A stretch of 64,000 bases of DNA. It comes from an uncultured Rikenellaceae bacterium. Its GTDB lineage: Bacteria; Bacteroidota; Bacteroidia; Bacteroidales; Rikenellaceae. The stretch's first letter is position 1. Every line of letters begins with the position of its first letter. The stretch covers positions 1 through 64,000 of the forward strand of contig CAMLTW010000006.1 in the NCBI GenBank assembly GCA_946486375.1. The letters are read 5' to 3'. A model generated the notes under the pieces. That model was not told the DNA's origin. It worked only from the letters and a program-made list of their open reading frames with translations, and searched no databases. Position numbers and translations under genes: made by a program. Shown in pieces: positions 7,134 through 16,051 of this stretch.

Positions 7134-8545
7134 TTCGGTTTCTTTTCGGTTTTATTTTCGGAAGAAGTCGTCCGCAGCACCCGTGCCTCGGCCTTTCCGT
7201 CGCGCAACTGCACGGAAAGGACATCGCCCGGTTGCAGGTCTCCCGCATTCTTGACGATCCGCTTGCCGACGCGGACGATGGAATAACCCATTTTCAGAAT
7301 CCGCTCCGGGGTTTTCGCTTCCACCACGGATGCCAACAGGTTCAGTTCCCTCGATTTGGAGGAGAGGGACAGACGCGTCAGGTCGAACAGTTGCCGGCGG
7401 TACGTGTCGAGCCGGTGCCCGGCGGTTTCGGTGCGCCGCAGCGGGGTTTCCGAAATCCGGGCGCCCAGCAGGGCCAGTCGTCCCTTTTGTGTTTCCAGCG
7501 CGAGCCGCGAACGGCGCAGGATGCCCGTCATCAGCCCATCCAGCCGTCCGGTCGTGTCGTGGACGAACTTCTGGGAAATGTGCTGGAGCCGGTAGGCGTT
7601 TTCCGACAGCCGCATCCGCTCGTTGTGCAGGTTGTCCCGGGCCAGTTCCAGAATGCCGGTCAGCCGGTTTATCATCCCGGCTTCGAAACGTTCGTTGTGA
7701 TCGTTCAGGAAGACGGCTACGGCGGTCGGGGTTTTGACCGAAACGTTGGCCACCAGATCGGCCACGCTTTGATCCTTGTCGTGTCCGATCCCCGTGACGA
7801 CCGGAAGCGGGAACTGAGCCAGATGGCTGCACAGCCGGTAGCTGTTGAACGCTCCCAGGTCGCTTTGCGATCCCCCGCCGCGGATCATTACCACGGCATC
7901 GAAGTCGTCCATCCGGTCGGCGATCAGGTCGAGGGCCGAAATGACCGAATTTTCGGTTTCGTTGCCCTGCATGAAGGCGTCGAACAGGGTAACGTCGTAC
8001 CGGTACCCCTGAGGATTGCCGGTCAGCTCGTTCATGAAATCCTGATACCCGGCCGCGTTCCGCGAGGAGACCACGGCCAGCCGCTGCAACACCGGCGGCA
8101 GGACGTAGGAACGGTTCATGTCGTAAATCCCTTCCCGTTGCAGCCGGTCGATGGTTTCCCGCCGCTGCGCTTCCATGTCCCCCAGCGTGTAGGACGGTTC
8201 GATGTCGGTGATCTGGAAACTGAGCCCGTAGAGTTCGTGGTAGGACACCATCACCTTGATCAGTACCTTCAGCCCGGAACAAAGCTCGTTTCCGGTCGCC
8301 GTCCGGAAATAGGAGGAAATCATGGCATAGTGGTTCCGCCAGATCACGGCGCTGACCTTGGCGCGGGGCACCTGGTTTTCCCCGCCCTTTTCGACCAGTT
8401 CCAGGTAACAGTGCCCCGAATAGTTGACCTTCAGTTCGCTCACTTCGGCCACGACCCAGTAGGGCAGCGGAAAAGCCGTGCGGAGCTGCTCCTTGATCAG
8501 CAGCTGCAAATCGGTCAGGGTGACGTATTTGTCGGATGCGGACAT
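7130..8545 (-). CDS. xseA: exodeoxyribonuclease VII large subunit
   Basis: A 471-residue XseA homologue with the family's usual length. The N-terminal OB-fold (about residues 6-105, with LPYWVVAEVSELK and GHCYLELVEK) binds single-stranded DNA. The nuclease domain contains the conserved RGGGSQSDLGAFN and GIGHDKDQSVADLVA motifs, followed by a long helical region that binds small subunits and a short C-terminal beta segment (ILKMGYSIV). It cleaves single-stranded DNA processively in the cytoplasm without needing a metal. It is preceded on the same strand by an MlaD-like gene (133-base gap), and its stop is coupled to the start of a secreted esterase. Confidence 0.95.
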   Translation of the reverse strand: MSASDKYVTLTDLQLLIKEQLRTAFPLPYWVVAEVSELKVNYSGHCYLELVEKGGENQVPRAKVSAVIWRNHYAMISSYFRTATGNELCSGLKVLIKVMVSYHELYGLSFQITDIEPSYTLGDMEAQRRETIDRLQREGIYDMNRSYVLPPVLQRLAVVSSRNAAGYQDFMNELTGNPQGYRYDVTLFDAFMQGNETENSVISALDLIADRMDDFDAVVMIRGGGSQSDLGAFNSYRLCSHLAQFPLPVVTGIGHDKDQSVADLVANVSVKTPTAVAVFLNDHNERFEAGMINRLTGILELARDNLHNERMRLSENAYRLQHISQKFVHDTTGRLDGLMTGILRRSRLALETQKGRLALLGARISETPLRRTETAGHRLDTYRRQLFDLTRLSLSSKSRELNLLASVVEAKTPERILKMGYSIVRVGKRIVKNAGDLQPGDVLSVQLRDGKAEARVLRTTSSENKTEKKPK

Positions 8546-8678
8546 GTCTAAAATCGCTTTCTCCGCATGCGGCGGGGTTCGCCCCGAAAGCGGGGGAATC
8601 CCGGTACGGATGCAAAAAACTGTCGGGCCCGGAAGGGAAGTGCGGCCCGTCCCTCCCTGCCGGGAAAGACCGGGACGG

Positions 8679-9590
8679 CTATTTGTCTTTTCGCCCGAAA
8701 ACCGAAAAATGAACGTACCGTTTCGGATGGGCCTTCAGGTCTTCCAGCAGTACGGAAAGGTTGCGGCTCGCTTCGGTGAGGTTGTCGTAAAGCGCCGGAT
8801 CGTTCAGCAGCCGGGAAGCGGTTCCGTCGCCTTCGTTGATTTTCTCCAGCGCGGTGTTGAGTTCCGTTACGGTCGCGTCGATACGCTCCATCGTGGCCGC
8901 CAGGCGGATGTTGCTCAGTTCCTCGGTGAAGGCTTCCACGTTGGTGAGGATGCTGTCCATCTTCCCGGTGTTTTCGCTCAGCGTGCGGGTCACGTCGTTG
9001 AGGTTCCGGGCTGCGCCCCGCAGATCCGTGGAGACCAGCCTGTTCGCTCCCGCGATGATGCTGCCGATGTTCTTTACGTTCTCTTCGTTCAAAAGCGCGT
9101 TCACCCGTACCAGCGTGCCGTTGATGTTCTCCACCAGCTCGTAAGCCTTGGACTTGATGGAATCGAACTGGTTGGTGGCCAGGCTGAGCAGGCCGGGCTT
9201 TTCGATGGCGGGGATGGTGTCGTGGTCGTGATAAAACACCGGGGACGACCCGTATTCCACGTTCAGTACGGTGCCGCCCAGCACCAGCGTGTTGAAGGCT
9301 TCCACGCGGGAGTCGTTCGGAATCCGGTATTCGGATTTGGTGTTGAACTCGACGATCACCAGCGGAGAAACCTGCGGATCGTATTTGATGTCCGTGATCG
9401 TTCCCACCTTGATCCCCTTGACCATGACATCGGTGGAAATCTTCAGTCCGTTCACCTCCGCGAAAGTGGTGTAATAGGTGTTCGTGGAAACGAACAGGTC
9501 TTTTCCTTTCAGGTAATTGATCCCCCAGAAAAGCAGCACCAGCATGGCGACGCCGAAAATCCCTATTTTTACCTCTCTTCTGATTCTCAT
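8679..9590 (-). CDS. MlaD-family (MCE domain) lipid-transport substrate-binding protein
   Basis: A 303-residue protein with one N-terminal transmembrane helix (IGIFGVAMLVLLFWGINYL) and an MCE domain at about residues 38-115 (TTFAEVNGLKISTDVMVKGIKVGTI), then a long helical tail. MCE proteins anchor in the inner membrane and form hexameric rings that ferry phospholipids between membranes. The tail has repeated amphipathic helices, as in single-domain MlaD-type proteins of Bacteroidetes. It lies 65 bases downstream of an amidase gene on the same strand. The permease and ATPase partners (MlaE/MlaF) are not in the window. Confidence 0.88.
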   Translation of the reverse strand: MRIRREVKIGIFGVAMLVLLFWGINYLKGKDLFVSTNTYYTTFAEVNGLKISTDVMVKGIKVGTITDIKYDPQVSPLVIVEFNTKSEYRIPNDSRVEAFNTLVLGGTVLNVEYGSSPVFYHDHDTIPAIEKPGLLSLATNQFDSIKSKAYELVENINGTLVRVNALLNEENVKNIGSIIAGANRLVSTDLRGAARNLNDVTRTLSENTGKMDSILTNVEAFTEELSNIRLAATMERIDATVTELNTALEKINEGDGTASRLLNDPALYDNLTEASRNLSVLLEDLKAHPKRYVHFSVFGRKDK

Positions 9591-9655
9591 TCCTTGCTTC
9601 CGTTTATGGAGGGACTTTCTCTTGTCCCGTCGTTTAACCGTTCGTGTTTGATAAA

Positions 9656-10843
9656 TTATCGCTTCATTTCATCCGTCAGGGGTACCTGCCTGCCTTCGCG
9701 GAAGGCCACGATGAAAGCGTCCCGGAAGCGGCTTCGCGCTTCCCGCTGCAAAGATAACGCTTCCGCGTAAGAATCGGCCGGCCCCAGGTAGTATTTGTAA
9801 AGTTTTCCCACCCGTTTCTCGACGACCTTCCCCGCATAGGCTCCGAATATCGACCGGCTCCGTACGTCGGCCCGCTTCGGCACGGCGGAAACCTGCACCA
9901 TGAATTCCAGCCCCCGCTCCTTGTTCCGCGAGATGCTTCCTCCCTGACCGGCCGCCGGTTTTCCGTTCGCTTCCGTCCTTTTCTCCGGCACCGCATCCGC
10001 GACATGCGTTTCCCGTTCCCCTCCTTCCGGGGGCAGGGATACGATCCGCGTGTTCCCTTCCACTTTCGCCTTGTACTCGCTGAACGCATTGAACAGCGCG
10101 CGGGCGACTTTGGTCTGTCCGGCGGCGGAAGTCAGAAAACGCCGGTCGTCCGGATTGGAAAGGAAGCCCATTTCCGTGAGTACGCTCGGCATGGCCGTCC
10201 GCCAGAGCACCAGATAGGGAGCTTCCCGCGCCCCGCGGTTTTTCATCGGTATGTTTTTCCCGTAGTGCCGCTGCACCAGTTCCGCAAAATTCATGCTCTG
10301 GTCGCGGTAGGCATACTGCATCAGGGAAAAAATGATGTAGGATTCGGCCGAACCGGGCACGTATCCTTCGTATTTGGCGGAATAGTCCTCCTCGTAGCTG
10401 ACCACGTCGTTTTCCCGCATGGCCACCTGCAGGTTGGCCTGCGACTTGTCGTTCCCCATCACGAAGGTGGAAGAGCCCGAAACCACGGTATTCTTTTCCA
10501 CGGCGTCCGCATGGATGGAAATGAAGAGGTCGGCTCCGGCCTTGTTGGCGATGTTCCCCCGTTCGGCCAGCGGTACGAAGACGTCCGTTTTCCGGGTATA
10601 GACGACCTTGACGTCCGGCAGGTTGTCGGCGATCATTTTTCCGAATTTCAGCGCCACCCGCAGGTTGACGTCCTTCTCCCGCACTCCGTTGCGCACGCAC
10701 CCGGGATCCTTCCCCCCGTGCCCCGGATCGATCACTACCGTTTGCACCCCGGCTCCCCGTTTGTCCTGCGCTCCGGCGATGGAAAACGGGACGGTTGCGA
10801 GGATCAGGGAAAACAGGAGTAAATGCAATAGGTGTGGTTTCAT
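9656..10843 (-). CDS. N-acetylmuramoyl-L-alanine amidase (Amidase_3) with SPOR-like C-terminal region
   Basis: A 395-residue exported amidase. After a signal peptide (LLHLLLFSLILATVPFSIAGA), the zinc hydrolase domain shows the ligands in IDPGHGGKDPG, the Glu in REKDVNLR, the His in ISIHADA and the catalytic Glu in VLTEMGFLSN. It cuts the bond between MurNAc and the peptide stem in the periplasm, typically for daughter-cell separation. A charged linker (about residues 265-315) leads to a C-terminal stretch with FMVQVSAVPK and KYYLGPADSYAEA that resembles a SPOR peptidoglycan-binding domain. The ATG at 10843 is favoured because the longer frame lacks conserved sequence. It heads the operon with mlaD and xseA. 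Confidence 0.9.
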   Translation of the reverse strand: MKPHLLHLLLFSLILATVPFSIAGAQDKRGAGVQTVVIDPGHGGKDPGCVRNGVREKDVNLRVALKFGKMIADNLPDVKVVYTRKTDVFVPLAERGNIANKAGADLFISIHADAVEKNTVVSGSSTFVMGNDKSQANLQVAMRENDVVSYEEDYSAKYEGYVPGSAESYIIFSLMQYAYRDQSMNFAELVQRHYGKNIPMKNRGAREAPYLVLWRTAMPSVLTEMGFLSNPDDRRFLTSAAGQTKVARALFNAFSEYKAKVEGNTRIVSLPPEGGERETHVADAVPEKRTEANGKPAAGQGGSISRNKERGLEFMVQVSAVPKRADVRSRSIFGAYAGKVVEKRVGKLYKYYLGPADSYAEALSLQREARSRFRDAFIVAFREGRQVPLTDEMKR

Positions 10844-10857
10844 TCCGTTAAAAGTAT

Positions 10858-10865
10858 TATCTTTG
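10858..10865 (+). promoter_or_regulatory. -7 box for the lptD-like gene
   Basis: TATCTTTG matches TAnnTTTG. It faces the minus-strand box at 10914-10921, so the two 5' leaders overlap by about 35 nt. Confidence 0.6.
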
Positions 10866-10913
10866 CCACGTTTCGGAAAGGCCCTTTCCCGCTGCGGAAC
10901 CGATTCCAAATCG

Positions 10914-10921
10914 CAAAGTTA
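10914..10921 (-). promoter_or_regulatory. -7 box for the amidase operon
   Basis: Reverse-strand TAACTTTG matches TAnnTTTG. The predicted leader to the ATG at 10843 is about 65 nt. Confidence 0.6.
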
Positions 10922-10936
10922 AACAAATATCGCAAA

Positions 10937-13762
10937 TTGCCGGTAAAGATCAAAAAATATGGAATAGGGACGCTGTTGTGCCTGTTGCTGCTGGTACAGT
11001 GGGCGCTCTTTGCGATACCGGGCGGGAACGGCGGTTTCCGGGCGCAGGGGCCTCCGCTTCCCCGGCCCGATTCCCTGATCCGGGATACGGCGGGCGCCGT
11101 GCGGATCGACTCGGCTGCGAGCCGGTATTTAGGGCTGCCCGTCACGGATTCGGTGCATGTCGTAGGGGAGGATTCCGTTCCCTCCGGCACGGCTCCGGTC
11201 GTTCTGATCGACTCCGTAGCTCTGGATTCGCTGGGCAATCCGCTGACGGATTCGACGAGGCTCGTGCTGGCGGATACGGTCAAAAAGAACACTTCCTTTC
11301 TCGAAGACATCATCACCGGGAAAAACACCGATTCGCTGGTGTACGACGTCAAGAACGGGATGGTGAAAATCTATACCGAAGGGGACATCCAGTATCAGGA
11401 CATGAACCTGAAAGCGGATTACATCGAAATGAGCATGGACGACAAGGTCATCTATGCCTACGGCATCCCCGATTCCACCGGCACTCCGACCCGCCCCGTC
11501 TTCACCGAGAAGGGAACGGAGTACACCATGGACACCATCACCTACAACATCAATACCGAGAAGGCCAAGATCAAGGGGGTGCTCACTCAGGAAGGAGAGG
11601 GCATTCTGCGGGGAGGCATCGTCAAGAAGATGCCGGACAACACCATCAACATCGCCCACGGGAAATACAGCACCTGCGATGCGGACCATCCCCATTTTTA
11701 CCTGGCGATGACCCGCGCCAAAGCCTATCCGGGCAAAAAGGTGGTCTGGGGGCCTTCGTACCTGGTGATGGAAGACGTGCCCATCTATTTTCTGGGGCTG
11801 CCCTTCGGATTCTTTCCGCTCAGCAAGGATCGCAGTTCCGGATTCATCATGCCGAAAGTGGGGGAACAGTCCCTCAAGGGTTTTTTTCTGCGGGACGGAG
11901 GATATTACTACGTTCCGAACGATTACATCGACCTGCGGCTGCTGGCCGGGATTTATACGCTGGGCTCGTGGGAAGTGTCGGCGGCTTCCCGGTATAAGAA
12001 GCGGTACAAGTACAACGGAGGGTTCAACATCAATTACGCCAAGGAATATTTCGGCGACCGGGGATCGCTGGACTTCGGAAACATGAACAACTTCCGGGTG
12101 CAGTGGACGCACAGCCAGGATCCCAAGTTCCGCCCCAATTCCAGTTTCGCCGCCAGCGTGAACTTTTCCACCAGCAACTACAACAAGTATTCGTCCAACA
12201 ACCTGAACGATTACGTCAGCAACCAGACCAACTCCTCGATTTCCTATTCCAAAAACTGGGCGGGCACCCCGTTTTCGTTCTCCACCAACATCAGCCATTC
12301 GCAGAGCAACCGGGATTCGACCGTTTCCATCAGCTTTCCGAACTTCACCTTCAACGTGGCCCAGATCTATCCTTTCCGGCGTCGGGAGGGGGTGGGCAAA
12401 CAGCGCTGGTACGAAAAGATCACCCTGAAATACAACACGACGTTCGCCAACAGTGTGACGGCCAAGGAATCCGATCTTTTCAAAAAGGAAACGCTCAAGA
12501 AGATGCGAACCGGGATGAACCATACCATTCCGGTTTCGACCTCGATCAGCCTGTTCAACTACATCAATTTCTCTCCCAGCGCCAATTATCAGGAACGCTG
12601 GTATTTCAACAAGATTCGGAAGGAGTGGAATCCGGATGAAAACAGGGTGGAAACCGTGGACACCACCTACGGATTCTACCGGGTGTACAATTACAGTTTC
12701 TCGGCTTCCATGAACACCCGGATCTACGGGATGTACCAGTTCAAGAAGGGGGCGGCGGTTCAGGCCATCCGGCATGTCATGACCCCGACGGTGGGTTTCA
12801 GTTACACTCCGGACTTCGGGCAGGGGAAATACGGTTACTACAAGCCGATCCAGACGGATTCCACGGGACGGGTAGGGTACTATTCTCCGTACGAAAACGG
12901 CATTTACGGCGTCCCGGGCCGGGGGCGTTCGGCCAGCATGTCGTTCAGTCTGAACAACACGCTGGAAATGAAGGTGCGTTCCAAGAACGATTCCACCGGG
13001 GTCAAGAAGGTCAGCGTCATCGACAACCTGGGATTCTCCGGTTCCTATAATTTTTTGGCCGACTCCCTGAACCTGTCGCTCATCACCGTGAACCTGCGTT
13101 CGACCCTCATCAAGAATTTCGGGATCAACCTCACGGCCACCTTCGACCCCTATCAGGTGGACGAGCGGGGACGACGGATCAACAAGTTCCTGATCCGGCA
13201 AGGGAAACTGGCCCGGCTGACCAACATCGGAACCTCTTTCGGATACAGTTTCAGTTTGGGAAAAGGGGCTCCGAACGCCATGAATACGGGAAACGCCCCT
13301 TACCTGCCCGGTTACGACCCGTTCGATCCGAACAACCCGCTGGGGGAACTGAACAACGAGGAGCAGCCGGAAGTGACGCCCGCCGTCCGCCGGCAGCTCA
13401 TGACCTCGCAATACTACGATTTCAACGTCCCCTTCAATTTCGGGTTCAATTACAGCATCAGTTACAACAACAACGGCATCCGGAAACAGATCACCCAGAC
13501 GCTGGGGTTCAACGTCAGCACCAACCTGACCCCCAAATGGGGGATCACGTTCAACGGAGGGTACGACTTCGAGGCGAAGAAACTCACTCCGGGGCAGTTC
13601 AACCTGACCCGCGACCTGCACTGCTGGCAGATGACGTTTTCCTGGATACCGATCGGTTTCATGAAAAGCTGGAGCTTTTCGATCCACGTGAAGTCGGGCA
13701 TGCTGCAGGATCTGAAGTATGACAAGAGCAGCAGTTTCTACGACAATTTCTACGACAAATAG
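10937..13762 (+). CDS. LptD-like LPS-assembly outer-membrane protein
   Basis: About 941 residues. After a signal sequence, a Ser/Asp-rich linker contains two similar stretches (LGLPVTDSVHV and LGNPLTDSTRL). An OstA/LptD beta-jellyroll follows (about residues 130-250: MVKIYTEGDIQYQDM, LKADYIEM), then a large beta-barrel rich in alternating aromatic strands. LptD inserts lipopolysaccharide into the outer leaflet of the outer membrane. The frame is open from an ATG at 10832, but that lies upstream of the -7 box at 10858-10865. The TTG at 10937 gives a clean signal peptide (VKIKKYGIGTLLCLLLL) and is the preferred start. It lies upstream of, and probably in an operon with, an M3 peptidase (29-base gap). 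The E. coli pattern of paired cysteines is not evident. Confidence 0.85.
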   Translation: MPVKIKKYGIGTLLCLLLLVQWALFAIPGGNGGFRAQGPPLPRPDSLIRDTAGAVRIDSAASRYLGLPVTDSVHVVGEDSVPSGTAPVVLIDSVALDSLGNPLTDSTRLVLADTVKKNTSFLEDIITGKNTDSLVYDVKNGMVKIYTEGDIQYQDMNLKADYIEMSMDDKVIYAYGIPDSTGTPTRPVFTEKGTEYTMDTITYNINTEKAKIKGVLTQEGEGILRGGIVKKMPDNTINIAHGKYSTCDADHPHFYLAMTRAKAYPGKKVVWGPSYLVMEDVPIYFLGLPFGFFPLSKDRSSGFIMPKVGEQSLKGFFLRDGGYYYVPNDYIDLRLLAGIYTLGSWEVSAASRYKKRYKYNGGFNINYAKEYFGDRGSLDFGNMNNFRVQWTHSQDPKFRPNSSFAASVNFSTSNYNKYSSNNLNDYVSNQTNSSISYSKNWAGTPFSFSTNISHSQSNRDSTVSISFPNFTFNVAQIYPFRRREGVGKQRWYEKITLKYNTTFANSVTAKESDLFKKETLKKMRTGMNHTIPVSTSISLFNYINFSPSANYQERWYFNKIRKEWNPDENRVETVDTTYGFYRVYNYSFSASMNTRIYGMYQFKKGAAVQAIRHVMTPTVGFSYTPDFGQGKYGYYKPIQTDSTGRVGYYSPYENGIYGVPGRGRSASMSFSLNNTLEMKVRSKNDSTGVKKVSVIDNLGFSGSYNFLADSLNLSLITVNLRSTLIKNFGINLTATFDPYQVDERGRRINKFLIRQGKLARLTNIGTSFGYSFSLGKGAPNAMNTGNAPYLPGYDPFDPNNPLGELNNEEQPEVTPAVRRQLMTSQYYDFNVPFNFGFNYSISYNNNGIRKQITQTLGFNVSTNLTPKWGITFNGGYDFEAKKLTPGQFNLTRDLHCWQMTFSWIPIGFMKSWSFSIHVKSGMLQDLKYDKSSSFYDNFYDK

Positions 13763-13791
13763 ACGATAACCCATTCTTACCGCGTTGTGTT

Positions 13792-15888
13792 ATGAGAAAA
13801 ACAGGTTTAATACTTTTGACGATGACGATACTTGCAAGCGCCTGCAACGACAAGGCGGGACGAAACCCGTTGCTGGCGGATTTCGACACCCCGTTCGGCG
13901 TTCCCCCCTTCGAACAGATCCGGGAAGAACACTACCTGCCCGCTTTCGAGGAAGCCATCCGGGAAGCGCGCGATGAAGTGAAAGCCATCGCTTCCGATCC
14001 GGAAGCTCCGACATTCGAAAATACGATCGTGGCCCTCGAAAGAAGCGGCCAGCGGCTGGGGGCGATCGCAGCGGTGTTCTTCAACCTGAACGAAGCGGAA
14101 ACGAGCGACGCCATGCAGCAGATCGCGCTGGAGGTCTCTCCCAGGCTGACCGAGCTGGACAACGACATCGTGCTCGACCCGGTGCTGTTCGAACGGGTGA
14201 AAACGGTGTATGAAAAACGGGACAGCCTTTCGCTGACGTCCGAACAACGGATGCTGCTCGACAAGGCCTACAAGCGGTTCGTGCGCAACGGCGCAGGGCT
14301 GAGCGACGAGGATAAGACGGCCTACCGCGAGATTTCGACCGAACTTTCCAACCTGACGCTGAAATTCGGACAGAACGTGCTGGGAGCGACCAATGCCTTT
14401 TACCTGCACCTGACCGACAGCGCCGATCTGGCGGGGCTTCCGGCCACGGTCGTGGAAGGGGCGGCGGAGGAAGCGAAAGCCCGGAACCTCGAAGGATGGG
14501 TGATTACCCTTCAGATGCCGAGCATGCTGCCTTTCATGCAGTATTCCGAACGGCGCGACCTGCGGGAAAAGGTGTGGAAGGCTTACAACGGGCGTGCTTT
14601 GGGCGGTGAGTTCGACAACACGGAAAACGTCAAACGGATCGCCGAACTGCGGATGCGGGTGGCGGCCCTGCTGGGTTATCCGACCTATGCCGAATACGTG
14701 CTGGAAGAGAAGATGGCCGGAAACACGCAGACGGTGAACGAGTTTCTGGAACAGCTGCTGGAACGGGCCATGCCCTATGCCCGGAAGGATTACGAAACGG
14801 TGAACCGCTACGCGAAAGCGCAGGGTCTGGATTCGGACGTGATGCCGTGGGACTGGGCCTATTACACCGAAAAATACAAGCACGAACATTACAACCTGAG
14901 CGACGAAATGACGCGGCCCTATTTCCGGTTGGAAAACGTTCAGAAGGGAATGTTCATGCTGGCGAACAAGCTCTACGGGCTGGAATTCCGGGAAAACCCG
15001 GCCTTGCCGAAGTACCATCCGGATGTCAAGGCGTTCGAGGTGTACGACGGGGACAGCAGCCTGCTGGCGGTTCTTTACATCGACTATTTCCCGCGTGCCT
15101 CCAAGCGCGGAGGCGCCTGGATGACCTCTTTCCGCGAACAGTATGTGGACGAGAACGGGAAGGATGTGCGGCCCGTGGTGTCATTGGTCTGCAATTTCAC
15201 CAAACCGACCGCTTCCACCCCGTCGCTGCTGACCTTCGACGAGGCGGAAACCATCCTGCACGAATTCGGACATGCCCTGCACGGAATGCTTTCCAAGGGG
15301 ACCTATGAAAGTCTGACGGGCACTTCGGTTCGGCACGACTTCGTGGAACTGCCTTCGCAGCTGATGGAGAACTGGATGACCGAAAAGGAATTCCTCGACC
15401 TCTGGGCCGAACATTACGAAACCGGGGAAAAGATTCCGCAGGAACTGATCGACCGGATCGTCGCTGCACAGAACTACCTGAGCGGCTATGCCAACTCCCG
15501 GCAGCTCAGTTTCGGACTGACCGACATGGCCTGGCATACCATCACCGCTCCCGTGAAGGAAGACATCATTTCCTTTGAAAAGAAGGCGATGGATAAGACG
15601 CGGGTGACGCCGGCGGTGGACACCACTTGTTTCTCGACTTCGTTTTCCCACATTTTTGCGGGCGGGTATGCTGCCGGATACTACGGCTACAAGTGGGCCG
15701 AGGTGCTGGATGCCGACGCGTTTTCGCTCTTCAAGGAGAAAGGGATTTTCAACCGGGAAGTGGCGCAGTCATTTCGCGACAACGTGCTTTCCAAAGGGGG
15801 CAGCGAAAACCCGATGGACCTCTATGTTCGGTTCCGGGGCCGCAAGCCTACCACGGACGCTTTCTTTGAACGGTCGGGATTGAAATAG
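13792..15888 (+). CDS. dcp: M3-family zinc peptidyl-dipeptidase (Dcp-like), lipoprotein
   Basis: A 698-residue M3 metallopeptidase. The zinc site HEFGHALH has H490, E491 and H494, and the third ligand is expected in the following ELPSQLMENW segment. The length and the C-terminal HIFAGGYAAGYYGYKWAEVLDADAF block are typical of Dcp, which removes C-terminal dipeptides from oligopeptides. The N terminus MRKTGLILLTMTILASAC is a lipoprotein signal with the lipid cysteine at 18, so the enzyme probably sits on a membrane facing the periplasm. An intrinsic terminator follows directly. Confidence 0.93.
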   Translation: MRKTGLILLTMTILASACNDKAGRNPLLADFDTPFGVPPFEQIREEHYLPAFEEAIREARDEVKAIASDPEAPTFENTIVALERSGQRLGAIAAVFFNLNEAETSDAMQQIALEVSPRLTELDNDIVLDPVLFERVKTVYEKRDSLSLTSEQRMLLDKAYKRFVRNGAGLSDEDKTAYREISTELSNLTLKFGQNVLGATNAFYLHLTDSADLAGLPATVVEGAAEEAKARNLEGWVITLQMPSMLPFMQYSERRDLREKVWKAYNGRALGGEFDNTENVKRIAELRMRVAALLGYPTYAEYVLEEKMAGNTQTVNEFLEQLLERAMPYARKDYETVNRYAKAQGLDSDVMPWDWAYYTEKYKHEHYNLSDEMTRPYFRLENVQKGMFMLANKLYGLEFRENPALPKYHPDVKAFEVYDGDSSLLAVLYIDYFPRASKRGGAWMTSFREQYVDENGKDVRPVVSLVCNFTKPTASTPSLLTFDEAETILHEFGHALHGMLSKGTYESLTGTSVRHDFVELPSQLMENWMTEKEFLDLWAEHYETGEKIPQELIDRIVAAQNYLSGYANSRQLSFGLTDMAWHTITAPVKEDIISFEKKAMDKTRVTPAVDTTCFSTSFSHIFAGGYAAGYYGYKWAEVLDADAFSLFKEKGIFNREVAQSFRDNVLSKGGSENPMDLYVRFRGRKPTTDAFFERSGLK

Positions 15889-15912
15889 GCTGTTGCGATG
15901 ACAGCAGTATTG

Positions 15913-15944
15913 AAAAAGGAGACTCTGCAAGGAGTCTCCTTTTT
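15913..15944 (+). terminator. rho-independent terminator after dcp
   Basis: The stem GGAGACTC pairs with GAGTCTCC around a 6-base loop, flanked by an A-tract and TTTTT. The symmetric tracts allow it to work in both directions, so it could also end the minus-strand PCMD operon. Confidence 0.85.
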
Positions 15945-16051
15945 CATGGTATTTTGGATCGGGTGCAGGCAAGGAAACACGGTTCCGCTTTTCATTCCCT
16001 GCACGGGAGTGTATCGGAGAAGCGCCTTTCCGACTTTTCTCTTGGGAAAAG

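Noticed and set aside
11129..13774. An 881-residue minus-strand frame opposite the LptD-like gene
   Set aside because: Shadow frame; the plus strand has signal peptide, jellyroll and barrel features.
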